A stretch of DNA of 64,000 nt from Lucinisca nassula (GCA_963580285.1 CAUZLF010000738.1:477001-541000); one strand, 5' to 3'; numbered from the stretch's first letter, positions 1 to 11,211 are shown. The notes: a model not told the origin generated them from the letters alone. A program made the numbers and translations.

Positions 1-2749
1 CCTGAATTTTCTAGCAGTGGTAAAATACGTAATCCAAAAGGTTTGATTGCTGTGGGTTTAGTTTCATACTTATCCACAAATTGAGGTGGAAATGAAATTT
101 TGGATGTCGGGTTAGATGGATTAGCAGCAAGTCTAATAGCATACTGAAGAGAAAGTTTCTCTCTGCGCGAAGTTAAAGATGGTTCACCTGCTTCTACATA
201 AAGGCTTAATACGGGAGAAGTACGGAAGGCTCCCATAGCCAGACGAAGGCCTTGGTGATGGATAGTATCCAAAGATTTTAAATAAGACTTTCTGGCAGAA
301 CCATAAACAATAGACCCATAATCTAATTTAGATCTTATCAGAGACCGGTAAAGATGTAATAAAGTGTACCGATCTGCTCCACAACTTGTACGAGCTGAAA
401 CTTTCAAAAGATTCAAAGCTTTTAAGCATTTCACTTTAAGATATTTAATATTGGGAATAAAAGATAACTTTTGATCAAATATGACCCCAAGAAATTTGGC
501 TTCTTCAACAACAGGAATTTGTGATCCATATAAAAACAAGGAAGGATGTTCGTGTTTCTTCCGTAGCTTACAAAAATGAACACACTGCGTTTTCGACTTG
601 GAGAATTGTATCAATTCCTGATCTTTGTTTTACTTCTACTTTGAAACCATTTTTATCAGTCCATTCTTCTATTCTTTTTAAATTTTGTTGTAACTTTCGT
701 TCAATTGTTTATATATTTTTTGAACGGTAACATATACAAAAATCGTCAACATACAAGGAACAATCAGTTTTGTCGTCCAGTGTACGATATTGTTTATTTT
801 GATGTTAAATAGCGTAGTTGAAAGAATACTACCCTGTGGGACACCCTGTTCTTGATCATAGAAATCTGACACGGTAGACCCCACACGCACCTGAAACATG
901 CGCTCCCCTAAAAAGCTTTCAATAAAACTGGGAAGTTTTCCTCTTAAGCCAGTGTTATGTAGATCTTTCAATATTCCATAACGCCATGTTGTATCGTATG
1001 CTTTCTCCGTCGAAAAAGACAGCTACTACGAGTTCTTTGTTAATAAAAGCATCTCGTATAAATGTTTCTAGTCTTATTAAATTGTCATTGGTACTACGTT
1101 CCGAACGAAAACCCAATTGATATTCTGAAATGAGGTTGTTGGACTCTAAGTACCAGACTAATCTCTTGTTTATCATTCTCTCCAATGTTTTACACAAACA
1201 ACTTGTCAAAGCTATCGGACGATAATTTGTAGGTTCTGCATGATCTTTCCCTGGTTTCGGAATTGGTACAACTGTAGCTACACGCCAGCTCTCAGGACAG
1301 ACCCCCGTTTCCCAAATATTATTAAAGATATCTAAAAGAGTTGTAAGAGAACTTTTTGGCAGATGCTTAAGCATCTGATAATGAATTTCATCGGGGCCGG
1401 TTGCCGTATCATGTGATTTTTCAATGGCTTCAATGAGTTCGGATAAGTTAAAAGGTTTGTTGTATTCTTCGTGATTAAGGGATTTAATGTTTATATTTCG
1501 TTTCTCTTGGTCCTTTTTGAAATTTCTAAAAGTGTCAGAATAATTACGCGATGATGAATTTCTCAAGAATGTGCTCCCAAGAGTATCTGAAATATCTTTT
1601 TTTGTTGAAGCTATTGTGTCAAATTCAGTATTTAAATGTGTAAAACTAGAAGACTTTGTTTTTCCTGAAATTTTTCGTACCATATCCCAAACCTTTTTAA
1701 TGGGGGTTTTGTAGTTCAATTTGGAGACATATTCTCTCCATGACTCGTATGGAAGCTCGGATTGTTCGCCGAGCTTTAGCTCTAAAAACTTTTACGTCGT
1801 TTAGCTTTTCTGAAGTGGGATTTTTGCAGAACTTATTTAGAGCCTGTTTACGCTTTTTAATAGCTTCTTTACAGTCATTATTAAACCAAGGCTTGCTTTT
1901 CTTAGTATTTGTGGAGATCTTTGGAATGCATTGTTCTGATATGTTAATAAGTGTATCTGTGAAATCAGAAACAATGTCGGATGATTCATTTAAGTGATCA
2001 ACTGATAACTCTTCTTCACATAAATTATGGAATAATTCCCAGTCGGCTTTATTCATTTTCCATTTCTGGTTACAGTCCTCATCTGGTTCGTTTACGCTCT
2101 CAATTATAACAGGGAAGTGATCACTTCCGCACTGAACCCCATGAACAGACCAGTCATAATCCAAGAAGAGAGATGGGTGACTCAAAGAGAGATCTAAAGA
2201 AGACAAATGACCTGTCGCAGGGTGAAGGTAAGTATAAGATCTATCATTCATCAAGCAAAGATCGCTCTTTGCAATAAAATCTTCGACAAGTGCTCCTCTG
2301 TTATTGATATCTTTACAGCCCCAAATAATATTGTGACCATTGAAGTCGCCAACTAAAAGATATGGCGATGGAAGTTGACTCAGCAATGAGTCAAGATGTT
2401 CGGACTTTAAAGAAAATGAGGGTGGGATATATAGAGAGCAAATTGTAGTTTCTATATCCAGAGAAACCGATACTGCTACAGCTTGTAGGTCTGTTTTTAA
2501 TTTGATCTCTCTTTGTCGTAAACATGATTTAACGAAAATTGAACTGCCACCAGATGGTCTGCCACCATCAGAATAGATATAGTTGTATGTATGGAAACCC
2601 CTGACATCAATGTTGTCATCAGTTTTTAAAAACGTTTCTTGCAAACAAAAACCCGATGGGTTTAACAACGAAATAAGTAATAAGAGTTCATTATAATTTG
2701 ATTTAAGACCTCGACAATTCCATTGTATTATTTTGTGTTTAAAATCCAT
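1..2749 (-). pseudogene. LINE-A ORF2 (endonuclease-reverse transcriptase), frameshifted, 3' end outside window
   Basis: Translation from the ATG at 2749 gives an APE-type endonuclease with QWNCRGLK, CLQETF, LVGDFNGHN and CGSDHFPVI. The frame then breaks near 1740, where the L4 sequence is altered, and continues in another frame as the RT palm-and-fingers region (PKPGKDHAEPTNYRPIAL). A 2-nt loss near 1009 breaks the FDLEKAYD motif. A 4-nt loss near 787 and the 34-bp insertion at 606 follow. The protein cannot be made as one chain, so this is a dead copy. The frame assignments rest on comparison with the intact copy at 29823-33509. Confidence 0.92.
606..639 (+). repeat. 34-bp Penelope-like element 3' tail micro-insertion
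   Basis: All other LINE-A copies read gagaacttgaaacc here on this strand. L1 instead has about 34 extra bases, beginning ttgtatcaattcctgatc and ending in acttctact. The same sequence forms the extreme 3' end of the Penelope-like insert at 25835-25867 and, inverted, at 54928. It is therefore a drastically 5'-truncated insertion of that element. Confidence 0.85.
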
Positions 2750-2774
2750 TTTATGAAGAGATTAAGACTAGAAA

Positions 2775-4248
2775 CTATATTGGAGCTGCAATTGGTGATA
2801 TAGATCTGCTACCACCAGCTCGTGGTGTTGCTGACCTCGATCTGTTATTGCCATTTGGTGATGATGGAGTTTCAGCGAACGTCATATCACTGTCACTCAA
2901 AGATCCGAATCTGTTCTGAAATTTTATATTGTCTCTTTCCATTTTACGTTGTCTGTCTGTTTGTTTTAGAGACAATTGCTTTTTCGGATCTTCCGATCCC
3001 TTATTAGTTCGACCTGGGTCGAGTTTCTCTTTTACATGCGGCGCTGGCTTCGGTACGGTCGCTGTCGACCGATCCGCAGCAACCTGGATTGCGCCATTTG
3101 ATAAATTGGTTGAACTTTGTGGTGCTGGAGTGGATTTGCTCCATGCACCGGATTTCTTTAGTTCAGCTATGCATGATTCAACAGTCTGCGTTGCGGAGCT
3201 GGAAACTTGTACACCAGCACCCTTTGTGATGCTGGCGTAACTGGTGGTTGGTGTTGTGTATCGCTAGTCAACAATTTTCCGCGCTTCTGGGAATGTCATC
3301 CCCCTTTGGTATTTGACAGTAAGTATTTCTTTTTTCCATGCCGGACAATCTCGAGAGATAACAGCATGCTTGCCACCACAATTTACACATTTGGCCTCAT
3401 TTTTACAGTTTTGATGATTATCGACAAGTTTTTGTTCACCACAATTTGGACAGAGTTTTTTCTTTTGACATCTGCTTTCGTGGTTGCCAAAAACCTGACA
3501 CGAGTAACATCTAAGAGGGTTTGGTATATAAACATCCACGTTAACTGAAAGATATGCTACTTTGATTTTCTTGGGTAGAACTGGTGTATTAAAAGCCAAC
3601 ACGTAAGTACCCGTTGGTTTCAATACACCACCTCTACGAACTTGGATGTTACGTACACCAATGACGCCTTCCGATCTCAAGTTCTCAACTATCTCTGCAT
3701 CGCTGCAAGGACGGAGCTCTGGGCTGCGGATAACACCTTTGCATGAGTTAAGTGTATTATGCAGAGTGAGTGAGTTTTAGTTTTACGTCCCACCAACAGC
3801 TAAGGTCATACGGAGACGGGACCTCGGTTTAAAGACTCATCCGAAAGTCTGGAGAAGCCCGGGATCGATCCTGCGATCCCTGGTTTACAAGGCGAGTAGC
3901 GTAACCACTGCACCACGAAGGCTTCTAGTATTATGCAGAGATACTTTGACCTTGAGATCGAAGAGCTTTGTGGTACCAAGCAGGCTTTTCACCTGCTGTT
4001 CTCTCTCGACTTCTAGTAAAAGGTCACCTGACTTAAGCTTTTTAATGCTTTTGGGATGTCCGGCAATGGACATGATGCTCTTTTCTATCACAAATGGGGA
4101 TAAACTTGACACAGTGCGTGTATCTTCACATGAAGACATTACCAAGAAGCGTGGAAAATTAAGTTGCTTTGGTGCTGCAGACTGCTGGCTTGACTGTTGA
4201 CTAGACTGCTGACTGGGTTCATCCGTTTCGGATGATTCCTCGTCTTTT
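2775..4248 (-). pseudogene. LINE-A ORF1 (zinc-knuckle gag-like protein), broken
   Basis: Nucleic-acid-binding ORF1 of copy L1. The zinc-knuckle block (CYSCQVFGNHESRC and two further Cys/His clusters) is readable at about 3340-3510. The Ser/Arg-rich C terminus (RSRSATPRAGGSRSISPI) is readable at 2775-2975. The N-terminal half is split by a SINE at 3767-3927 and the extreme N terminus is lost at 4248. The reading frame changes between blocks. The homologous intact proteins are at 39697-41046 and 42599-43966. ORF1 proteins of this family coat the LINE RNA; that role is known for the class, not shown here. Confidence 0.9.
3767..3927 (-). mobile_element. SINE-A, tRNA-headed, with 13-bp target duplication
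   Basis: A 161-bp insert in LINE-A ORF1, flanked by perfect 13-bp direct repeats gtattatgcagag (3754-3766 and 3928-3940). On the minus strand it starts with a tRNA-like head: TGGTGCAGTGGTTACGC resembles a pol III A box and GGATCGATCCCG a B box. It ends in a tail containing GTTGGTGGGACGTAAAAC and ACTCACTCAC. The head, tail and duplication together identify a SINE. Confidence 0.9.
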
Positions 4249-7085
4249 TAGCTCACCTGAGCCTTTAGGCTCATAGGTGAGCTTATAGTATAGCCATGGT
4301 CCGTCGTCCGTCCGTCCGTCCACCATTTTCAAAGATCTTCTTCTCCTATACTGCAGGGCCAATCAAAGCCAAATTTCATATGGAGCCTCAGTGGGATGGG
4401 GGAACGAAAGTTTGTTCGCGGGGTCTGGATCACATGACCAAGATGGCCGCCATGCCCATATATGGTAAAAAGCCTTCAAAAATCTTCTTCTCCAGAACCT
4501 TAAGGCCAGTGGCCTTGAAACTTGGCATGTAGCATATGGTACTCAGGCCCATCATGGTTTGTACAAATGGTGACCCTGGGTTGACCTTGACCTATTTTAC
4601 AGCAATGTCAAATTTGTCGACTTAGGCTTTTGCATGGGGCAAAGTGAAAATAATGGATTTATAGGAAACCATTGAAGACAGTGTCACCAAAATTTGTTGA
4701 TCAGGTAAAGTAACTGAATACATGAATGTATATGGATCAGAAAGGTCAAGGTCATTCATTGGCCTTGTTCGCGGGTCTGGATCACATGACCAAGATGGCC
4801 GCCATGCCCATATACAGTGTCATCAAAATTGGTAGATCAGGTAAAGTAATTGAATACATGAAGATCTATGGGTCAGAAAGGTCAAGGTCATTCATTGGCC
4901 TTAGACCAAGGTCATTCAGGATCCATATTTCAAACATTTTTTTCTCCAAAACTGCTGAGCCAATTTAAGTAAAATTTAATATGGAGCCTTTGTGAGTTGA
5001 ACAAATGAAAAAATGCCAATACGGTCTAGATCACATGACCAAAATGGCCGTCACGCCCATATATGGTAAAAAGCCTTAAAAATTCTTCTCCTCCAGAACC
5101 GGAAGGCCAATGGCCTTGAAACTTGGCATGTAGCATATGGTACTCAGGCCCATCATAGTTTGTACAAATGGTGACCCTGAGTTGACCTTGACCTATTTTA
5201 CAGCAATGTCAAATTTGCCGACTTAGGCTTTTGCATGGGAAAAAGTGAAAATAATGGATTTTTAGGAAACCATTGAAGACACTGTCACCAAAATTAGTAG
5301 ATAAGGTAAAGTAGCTGAATACATGAAGATCTATGTGTAAGAAAGGTCAAGGTCATTAAATGACCTTAGACCAAGGTCACGCAGGTTCCATATTTCAAAC
5401 ATTTTTTCTCAGAAACTACTGAGCCAATTGAAGTGAAATTCAATATGGAGCCTTTGGGAGTTGAACAAATGAAAAGCTGCCAATATGGTCTAGATCACAT
5501 GACCAAGATGGCCACCACGCCCATATATGGTAAAAACACTTCGAAATTCTTCTTCTCAAGAACCGTAAGGCCAATGGCCTTGAAACTTGGCATGTAGCAT
5601 ATGGTACTCGGGCCTATCATAATTTGTTCAAATGGTGACCCTGGGTTGAACTTGACCTATTTTACAGTAATGTCAAATATGCTGACTTAGGCTTTTGCAT
5701 AGGAAAAAGTGAAAATAATGGATTTTTAGCTCACCTGAGCCTTTAGGCTCATAGGTGAGCTTATAGTATAGCCATGGTCCGTCGTCCGTCCGTCCACCAT
5801 TTTCAAAGACCTTCTTCTCCTATACTGCAGGGCCAATCAAAGCCAAATTTCATATGGAGCCTCAGTGGGATGGGGGAACGAAAGTTTGTTCGCGGGGTCT
5901 GGATCACATGACCAAGATGGGCGCCATGCCCATATATGGTAAAAAGCCTTCAAAAATCTTCTTCTCCAGAACCATAAGGCCAGTGGCCTTGAAACTTGGC
6001 ATGTAGCATATGGTACTCAGGCCCATCATGGTTTGTACAAATGGTGACCCTGGGTTGACCTTGACCTATTTTACAGCAATGTCAAATTTGCCGACTTAGG
6101 CTTTTGCATGGGGCAAAGTGAAAATTATGGATTTATAGGAAACCATTGAAGATAGTGTCACCAAAATTTGTAGATCAGGTAAAGTTACTGAATACATGAA
6201 GATCTATGGGTGATAAAGGTCAAGGTCATTCATTGGCCTTAGACCCAAGATGGCCGCCATGCCCATATATGGTAAAAAACCTTCAAAAATCTTCTTCTCC
6301 AGAACCATCAGGCCATTTGCCTTGAAATTTGGCATGTAGCATATGGTACTCGGGCCCATCATGGTTTGTACAAATGGTGACCCTGGGTTGACCTTGACCT
6401 ATTTTACAGTAATGTCAAATTTGCCGACTTAGGCTTTTGCATGGGGCAAAGTGAAAATAATGGATTTATAGGAAACCATTGAAGACAGTGTCACCAAAAT
6501 TGGTAGATCAGGTAAAGTAACTGAATACATGAAGATCTGTGGGTGAGAAAGGTCAAGGTCATTCATTGGCCTTAGCCCCAAGATTGCCGCCATGCCCATA
6601 TATGGTAAAAAGCCTTCAAAAATCTTCATCTACAGAACCATTACGCCAGTGGCCTTGAAACTTGGCATGTAGCATGTGGTACTCGGGCCCATCATGGTTT
6701 GTACAACTGGTGACCCTGGGTTGACCTTGACCTATTTTACAGCAATGTCAAATTTGCCGACTTAGGCTTTTGCATGGGGCAAAGAGAAAATAATGGATTT
6801 ATAGGAAACCATTGAAGACAGTGTCACCAAAATTTGTAGATCAGGTAAAGTAACTGAATACATGAAGATCTATGGGTGAGAAAGGTCAAGGTCATTCATT
6901 GGCCTTAGACCAAGGTCATTCAGGATCCATATTTCAGATATTTTTTTTCTCCAAAACTGCTGAGCCAATTTAAGTGAAATTTAATATGGAGCCTTTGTGA
7001 GTTGAACAAATGAAAAAATGCCAATACGGTCTAGATCACATGACCAAGATGAAAAGTTGCCAATATGGTCTAGGTCGCATGACCA
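4249..7085. repeat. Large tandem array headed by an AGCTCACCTGAGCC hairpin
   Basis: Opens with an inverted repeat (agctcacctgagcc, then ggctcataggtgagct), recurring at about 5727, each followed by CCGTCGTCCGTCCGTC. The body consists of 330-480 bp units. Each contains gatcacatgaccaagatggc, ccatatatgg, a ttggcatgtagcatatggtact segment, a tgaccctgggttgacc segment and aaaggtcaaggtcattcattgg. About seven or eight partial units are visible, diverged by a few percent. Open frames inside are repeat artefacts. It abuts LINE-A L1 at 4248. Confidence 0.9.
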
Positions 7086-8081
7086 AGATAGCCACCACGA
7101 CTATATATTTATATATTTTTCTTATAACTATTTGATTTTGTGCAGAGTTTAATAAAAAATAAATAAATAAAGGCTGTTTATAGTTTTAAACGTCGGTTGT
7201 TATTGTTTTTTTATTATTTTCTACTTGAAAATAGACAAAAAGGGGACCAGTCTGAAGCATTTTTTGTCCCGTAGCTATTTATGGAATCAATCGAGTGTTG
7301 AAAAAAGGGCGAGAAGTGTACACGACAGCCCATGTATTTGTAATTACAAATGAAGGAGCTGGGATGACGACTGGCACCATCAGCATCTTAGGGATAATGT
7401 TGAGAGTTGAGAATCACGTGTTTTGTTTTGATTTTAAATTGATGATATTTTTTATATTTTTAATTGATTTATTGCACATATTTGTAACACCACAAATTTT
7501 TAAAAGCGCCTTCCCGAGGTGTGGTCTGGATACACGGCTAAATGCTTTTCATCAATTTTATATGCAGCAGAGTTCTCACTAGGATTTTGAAAACAGGAGT
7601 TCAAGAATCCATCCATGATAAAAGTTGGATTCAAATCTGAAAAGTTTGATTCAACTCCTAAAAAGTTGGATTCAGATCCTAAAAAGTTGGATTTTTACCG
7701 AAAAAAAAACAAACTTGGGAGTGTATGGCCATTTCATGTCACAGTTGTTACTTTTCTTAATATTCCGTGAAGGTGAACTGTCTTGGTTGTCTCTTTTTCG
7801 GTAGTTCGTTGCACCTCAATACTCCGTCGGCCGCAATGCAGATTTTCGCAACACAATTGTTTATTTCAAATCGATTTTAAAAATTCTAACTTGTACATCT
7901 GGTGAAATTAACATTAAATATGATTTGTTTGGTTATTCTATTATTAAAGTTTAATAGCAAAACATTGATTTTATTTGCCAGTTTAACGCATTTTGTTATT
8001 TTCTTTGGATCGTATGGTGAAAGGTACAGAAGCGCAATATTGCATTAATCCTATAAAATAAATACATTTCGGTTGCGAAAC
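7086..8081. other. AT-rich intergenic DNA, no gene recognised
   Basis: A 95-codon open frame at 7295-7582 has a hydrophobic middle but no recognisable domain or splice context, and I do not call it a gene. At about 7620-7700 there is a short direct repeat with four imperfect units built on attcagatcctaaaaagttgg. I see nothing else. Confidence 0.6.
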
Positions 8082-8200
8082 CTCCGAGTGGCGAAACCTC
8101 CTGTGGGGCGAAACCTCCTAGTGGCGAAACCTCTGGTGGCGAAACCTCCGGTGGCGAAACCTCCGTCGGCGAACTTGTTTGGTGGCGAAACCTCTGTATT
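8082..8200. repeat. Short tandem repeat of GGTGGCGAAACCTCC
   Basis: Seven or eight imperfect copies of a roughly 15-bp unit (gtggcgaaacctccg) lie just upstream of the promoter-like sequence at 8214. The unit is GC-richer than its surroundings. Confidence 0.85.
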
Positions 8201-8213
8201 TACACGGTCGTCA

Positions 8214-8254
8214 TATAAATAGTGGGAGCCAAAGCCCGGATGTTTCCCGCCAAA
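8214..8254 (+). promoter_or_regulatory. Candidate core promoter: TATA box and E2F-type site
   Basis: tataaatag at 8214-8222 matches a TATA box. tttcccgccaaa at 8243-8254 matches the E2F/DP consensus TTTSSCGC. The start codon of the following exon lies at 8268, leaving a very short leader. The placement fits a genuine gene start, but transcription is inferred, not shown. Confidence 0.55.
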
Positions 8255-8267
8255 AAGTCAGTAAAAC

Positions 8268-8479
8268 ATGGCGTCGCCAAAGAAGCGCAAGACATCATCA
8301 TCATCTTCAGTAATTGATGATTGCGTCGATGGATTTATTCATGATGTGTCACCGATGAAAACAAGCGCTAGTGGAAACAGTTATTTTAATGCTGAGATTC
8401 AAGAAAGTGACAGCATCAGCTACCTTGTCGGATTCCGGGAAACACAGAAAGATGACCTGGAACAAATGGCTTTTCAGAG
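8268..8479 (+). CDS. First coding exon of a probable OB-fold (RPA-like) nuclear protein
   Basis: The reading frame starts at an ATG in good context (aaaacATGG), just downstream of TATA and E2F-like motifs, and runs 70 codons to a consensus splice donor (CAGAG|GTGAGT at 8480). The protein begins MASPKKRKT, a basic cluster suitable as a nuclear localisation signal, followed by a serine run. The segment HDVSPMKTSASGNSYFNAEI resembles the start of OB-fold domains in RPA-like single-strand DNA-binding proteins that are expanded in invertebrates (recollection, not a search). The next exons are not visible; a tandem repeat and a SINE follow, so the remainder may lie far downstream or be lost. The E2F-like site would fit a replication-linked protein. 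Confidence 0.55.
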
Positions 8480-8569
8480 GTGAGTGAATATATCACCGGT
8501 TCGTAAATTCACCGGATCGGGTACAGTCACCAACTCAACTCAACTCAATTTTATTATTAGTAATCATTC

Positions 8570-9115
8570 TGTCCGTCCGTCTGTCTGTCCGTCCACAAAT
8601 TTTTTTATCCTCCATAACTTTCTTATTCCTGGATGGATTTAAATATTACTTGGCAGAAATGTTAACCATAATGTGATGGAGTGTTGCGCGCAAGACTCAG
8701 GTCCGTACCTCAAAGGTCAAGGTCATACTTAGAGGTTAAAGGTCCAAAAAGGGTCTTTGTCGTGTTCAATCAATAACTGTTATTCCTGGATGGATTTAAA
8801 TATTACTTGGCAGAAATGTTAACCATAATGTGACAGAGCGTCACGTGCAAGACCCACAGCCGTACCTCAAAGGTCAAGGTCATACTTAGAGATAAAAGGT
8901 CCAAAAAGCGTCTTTCTTATTGTGTCCAATCTATAACTTTCTTAACCTGGATGGATTTAAATATTACTTAGCAGAAATATTAACCATAATGTGACAGTGT
9001 GTCATGCGCAAGACCCAGGTCCGTACCTCAAAGGTCAAGGTCATACTTAGAGGTGAAAGGTAAAATAACGTCTTTTTTATTGTCCGATCAATATCTTTCT
9101 TATTCCTGGATTGAT
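8570..9115. repeat. Tandem repeat, about 155-160 bp units with AAAGGTCAAGGTCATAC
   Basis: After a (CTGTCCGTC)n stretch, three and a half units recur. Each starts with cctggatggatttaaatatt and contains gcagaaatgttaaccataatgtgac, cgtacctcaaaggtcaagg and an aggtccaaaaa segment. Unit starts are near 8629, 8783, 8944 and 9104. No coding content is recognised. Confidence 0.88.
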
Positions 9116-9752
9116 TTTACAATAACTTACAGTAATGGTAACCATCATGAGAGGATGTGCTGTGCGCAAAACCCAGGTTGGTTTCTGAAAATCTGTTTAA
9201 ATAAAGATTGCAAAGATTGTAACTTGCAGTTTCGTTGTTTCCCGTGTATAAAAGGTTGCAGGTTATTGTTGAGACTTGCAAATTAGGGATCTGGAAAGTA
9301 GGTCCGGTCTATAAACGGTCACTAAACGTATTATAGGTCAGTAGAAGGTATTATAGGTCGCTACAGATTATAACGTGCAGTTATTCGACCCCCTTTATAA
9401 AGTTACTAGAATACCTGATTGCGATTTAAAATTATAGGTACTCACCAGAGATATGGTAATGACATGGATAAGATAATACACAATTTGCTTGTGAAAAAAA
9501 GATTTCTTGAAAATAACTATTTTCGGTAGCCCTTTGTTATGAGCGCCACAGTGAGATTGTTCTTCACAGCACTTGCAACCTAAGTCGTTTTATTTAGCCC
9601 CATTTTATTGCACAGTGGAACGTGGAAAACTCGTACACGGATAGCTCGTTTACCATGGCTTATTAGAATTCAGCAGACCTCATATTTTGTCAGGCATTTG
9701 AAGGATTTCCGGCTTTTACAGCTTGATTTTTTTCTTGATTTCAGGCTTTTAG
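9116..9752. other. Non-coding stretch, nothing recognised
   Basis: AT-rich sequence with short local direct repeats (acgtattataggtca-like, 9330-9370). No protein or RNA gene signal is seen. Confidence 0.5.
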
Positions 9753-10070
9753 CGGCCCACGCCCATCGGGGCTTGTAGAAATAGATGGGCTACACGATGC
9801 TTCCACGCAGAGCTGAAACCGACTGCATACGAGAACTGGTAAACTGCTTAGTGGATCTAAGCCTGCGAGTCGGACTGTCCATGCTTATAAACCCTATTGG
9901 TTTCATTGGTCGACAGGGCTTGAGATGTCATTTCATCTCAATGTCGCGTAAAAGCCCCCCCCCCCCCCCCCAAAAAAAAAAAAAAAAAAAAATTGGAAGC
10001 AAAGTCTCCAAAATGACCTATACAGTGTTGACGGGGACGTTAAACCTCAAATCATACAAACAAACATTTT
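9753..10070 (+). mobile_element. SINE-B copy, plus orientation
   Basis: Homologous to the minus-oriented copies at 16259, 17178 and 52446. The head reads gcccatcggggcttgtagaa, with tagatgggctacacgatgct following. The tail reads gttgacggggacgttaaacc followed by caaatcatacaaacaaac. A homopolymer run of about 16 C then 19 A sits near 9955-9992, where other copies have a normal sequence. The 95-codon open frame here is a by-product. Confidence 0.85.
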
Positions 10071-10220
10071 GATTTTTGTGCCTACAGTCTGTTTAAAAAA
10101 ATATTTAACCCTTATCCTACAGAATAAATTAATTAAACCACACTCATTTCTGACTATGTTCACAAACTGCATTACATACAGTGTAGATCCTGATCAGATG
10201 GCTTCTTCAGACCCGGAAAA

Positions 10221-10544
10221 TTGACAAAAGGAGTCTTGTTCCATCAGGACAACGCGCCTGCTCATAAATCGGTTGTCGCAATGGCTGCTGTGCATGACTG
10301 TGGCTTCACACTTTTCGATCACCCTCCGTATTCACCTGATCTAGCTCGATCAGATTATTTCCTGTTTCCAAACATGAAAAAGCACTTGGCTGGGCAGAAT
10401 TATCGGTCAGACGAGGAGGTGATAGCTGCTGTGGAGGAGTTTTTCAGGGACCAAGGTGAGACCTTCTATACCACTGGGATCCAAGGACTCCAGCATCGCT
10501 GGAGGAAGTGTGTGGACAGGAAGGGAGACTATGTTGAAAAATAA
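10221..10544 (+). pseudogene. mariner-type transposase, C-terminal fragment
   Basis: About 107 codons match the C-terminal half of a mariner (D,D34D) transposase. FHQDNAPAHKS carries the second catalytic Asp, and HPPYSPDLARSDYFLF carries the third Asp 34-35 residues later. A helix with GLQHRWRKCVDRKGDYVEK then runs to a natural stop. The N-terminal DNA-binding domain and the first Asp are absent: upstream sequence is unrelated and includes a hairpin-B-like fragment (cagtgtagatcctgatcaga). The 3' flank (cagcataccctcgta) may be the remains of the terminal repeat. A dead fragment, possibly derived from a host SETMAR-like or plain mariner copy. Confidence 0.85.
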
Positions 10545-10729
10545 GGCACTTTCAGTATGGACAAACCATTGGATCTTGGTCAGGCTCAGAACTTTTCAGC
10601 ATACCCTCGTAGAACATCCATTTTATCAGTGGTTTCTTTTCATTCATTTATTGAGCTGATACTGTTAATATTTCAGACATAGGAATGGCTGATTTCGTCA
10701 CTATTACGATCAAAACAACGTAGATTTTT

Positions 10730-11178
10730 GTGCTAGTGTAAAATGTACAAGCTCCGCAACACAGACTGCTGAATCATACATAGCTGAACTGAAAAAATCG
10801 GGTGCATGGAGTAAACCCACTCCAGCACCACAAAGTGCAATCAATTTATCAAAAGGCGCAATCCAGGTTGCTTCGGATCGGTCGACAGCGACCGTACCGA
10901 AGCCAGCGCCGAATGTAAAAGAGAAACCCGACTCAAGTCGAACTAATAAGGGATCGGAAGATCCGATCAAAAAACATCAATTGTCTCAAAGACAAACAGA
11001 CAGACAACGTAAAATGGAAAGAGACAATATACGATTTCAGAACAGATTCGGATCTTTGAGTGACAGTGATATGGAGTTGACTGAAACTCCATCATCACCA
11101 AGTGGCAATAACAGATCGAGGTCAGCCACACCACGAGCTGGTGGTAGCAGATCTATATCACCAATTGCACCTCCATAA
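10730..11178 (+). pseudogene. LINE-A ORF1, C-terminal part only
   Basis: The open frame from about 10732 to the TAA at 11178 encodes the last ~148 residues of ORF1: the AELKKSGAWSK segment, a basic DRQRKMERDN segment and the Ser/Arg-rich tail. The zinc knuckles and N-terminal half are missing through 5' truncation of the insertion, so there is no start codon. The linker to ORF2 is 33 bases long, as in other copies. Confidence 0.9.
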
Positions 11179-11211
11179 TAGTTTCTAGTCTTTTTAATAT
11201 CTCTCCTTAAA

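Larger units (their letters stand above)
1..4248 (-). mobile_element. LINE-A copy L1, I-superfamily non-LTR retrotransposon, broken
   Basis: Minus-strand copy of the family that also gives L2-L6. The window begins inside ORF2 near residue 905 of the intact L4 protein, so RNase H and the 3' end lie outside. The 5' end stops early in ORF1, where the sequence switches abruptly to the AGCTCACCTGAGCC tandem array at 4249, so the 5' UTR is missing. It carries a SINE (3767-3927), a 34-bp Penelope tail (606-639) and several small frameshifts. It is the most decayed of the six copies. Confidence 0.93.

Noticed and set aside
3860..3927. tRNA gene on the minus strand
   Set aside because: The tRNA-like head is part of a 161-bp SINE with a 13-bp target duplication.
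7295..7582. 95-codon hydrophobic open frame
   Set aside because: No recognisable domain, poor context and AT-rich composition. I cannot separate it from chance.
10730..10730. Target-site duplication for L2
   Set aside because: I compared the left flank (acgtagatttttg) with the right flank (ctctatataaagtgg) and found no match, so none is claimed.
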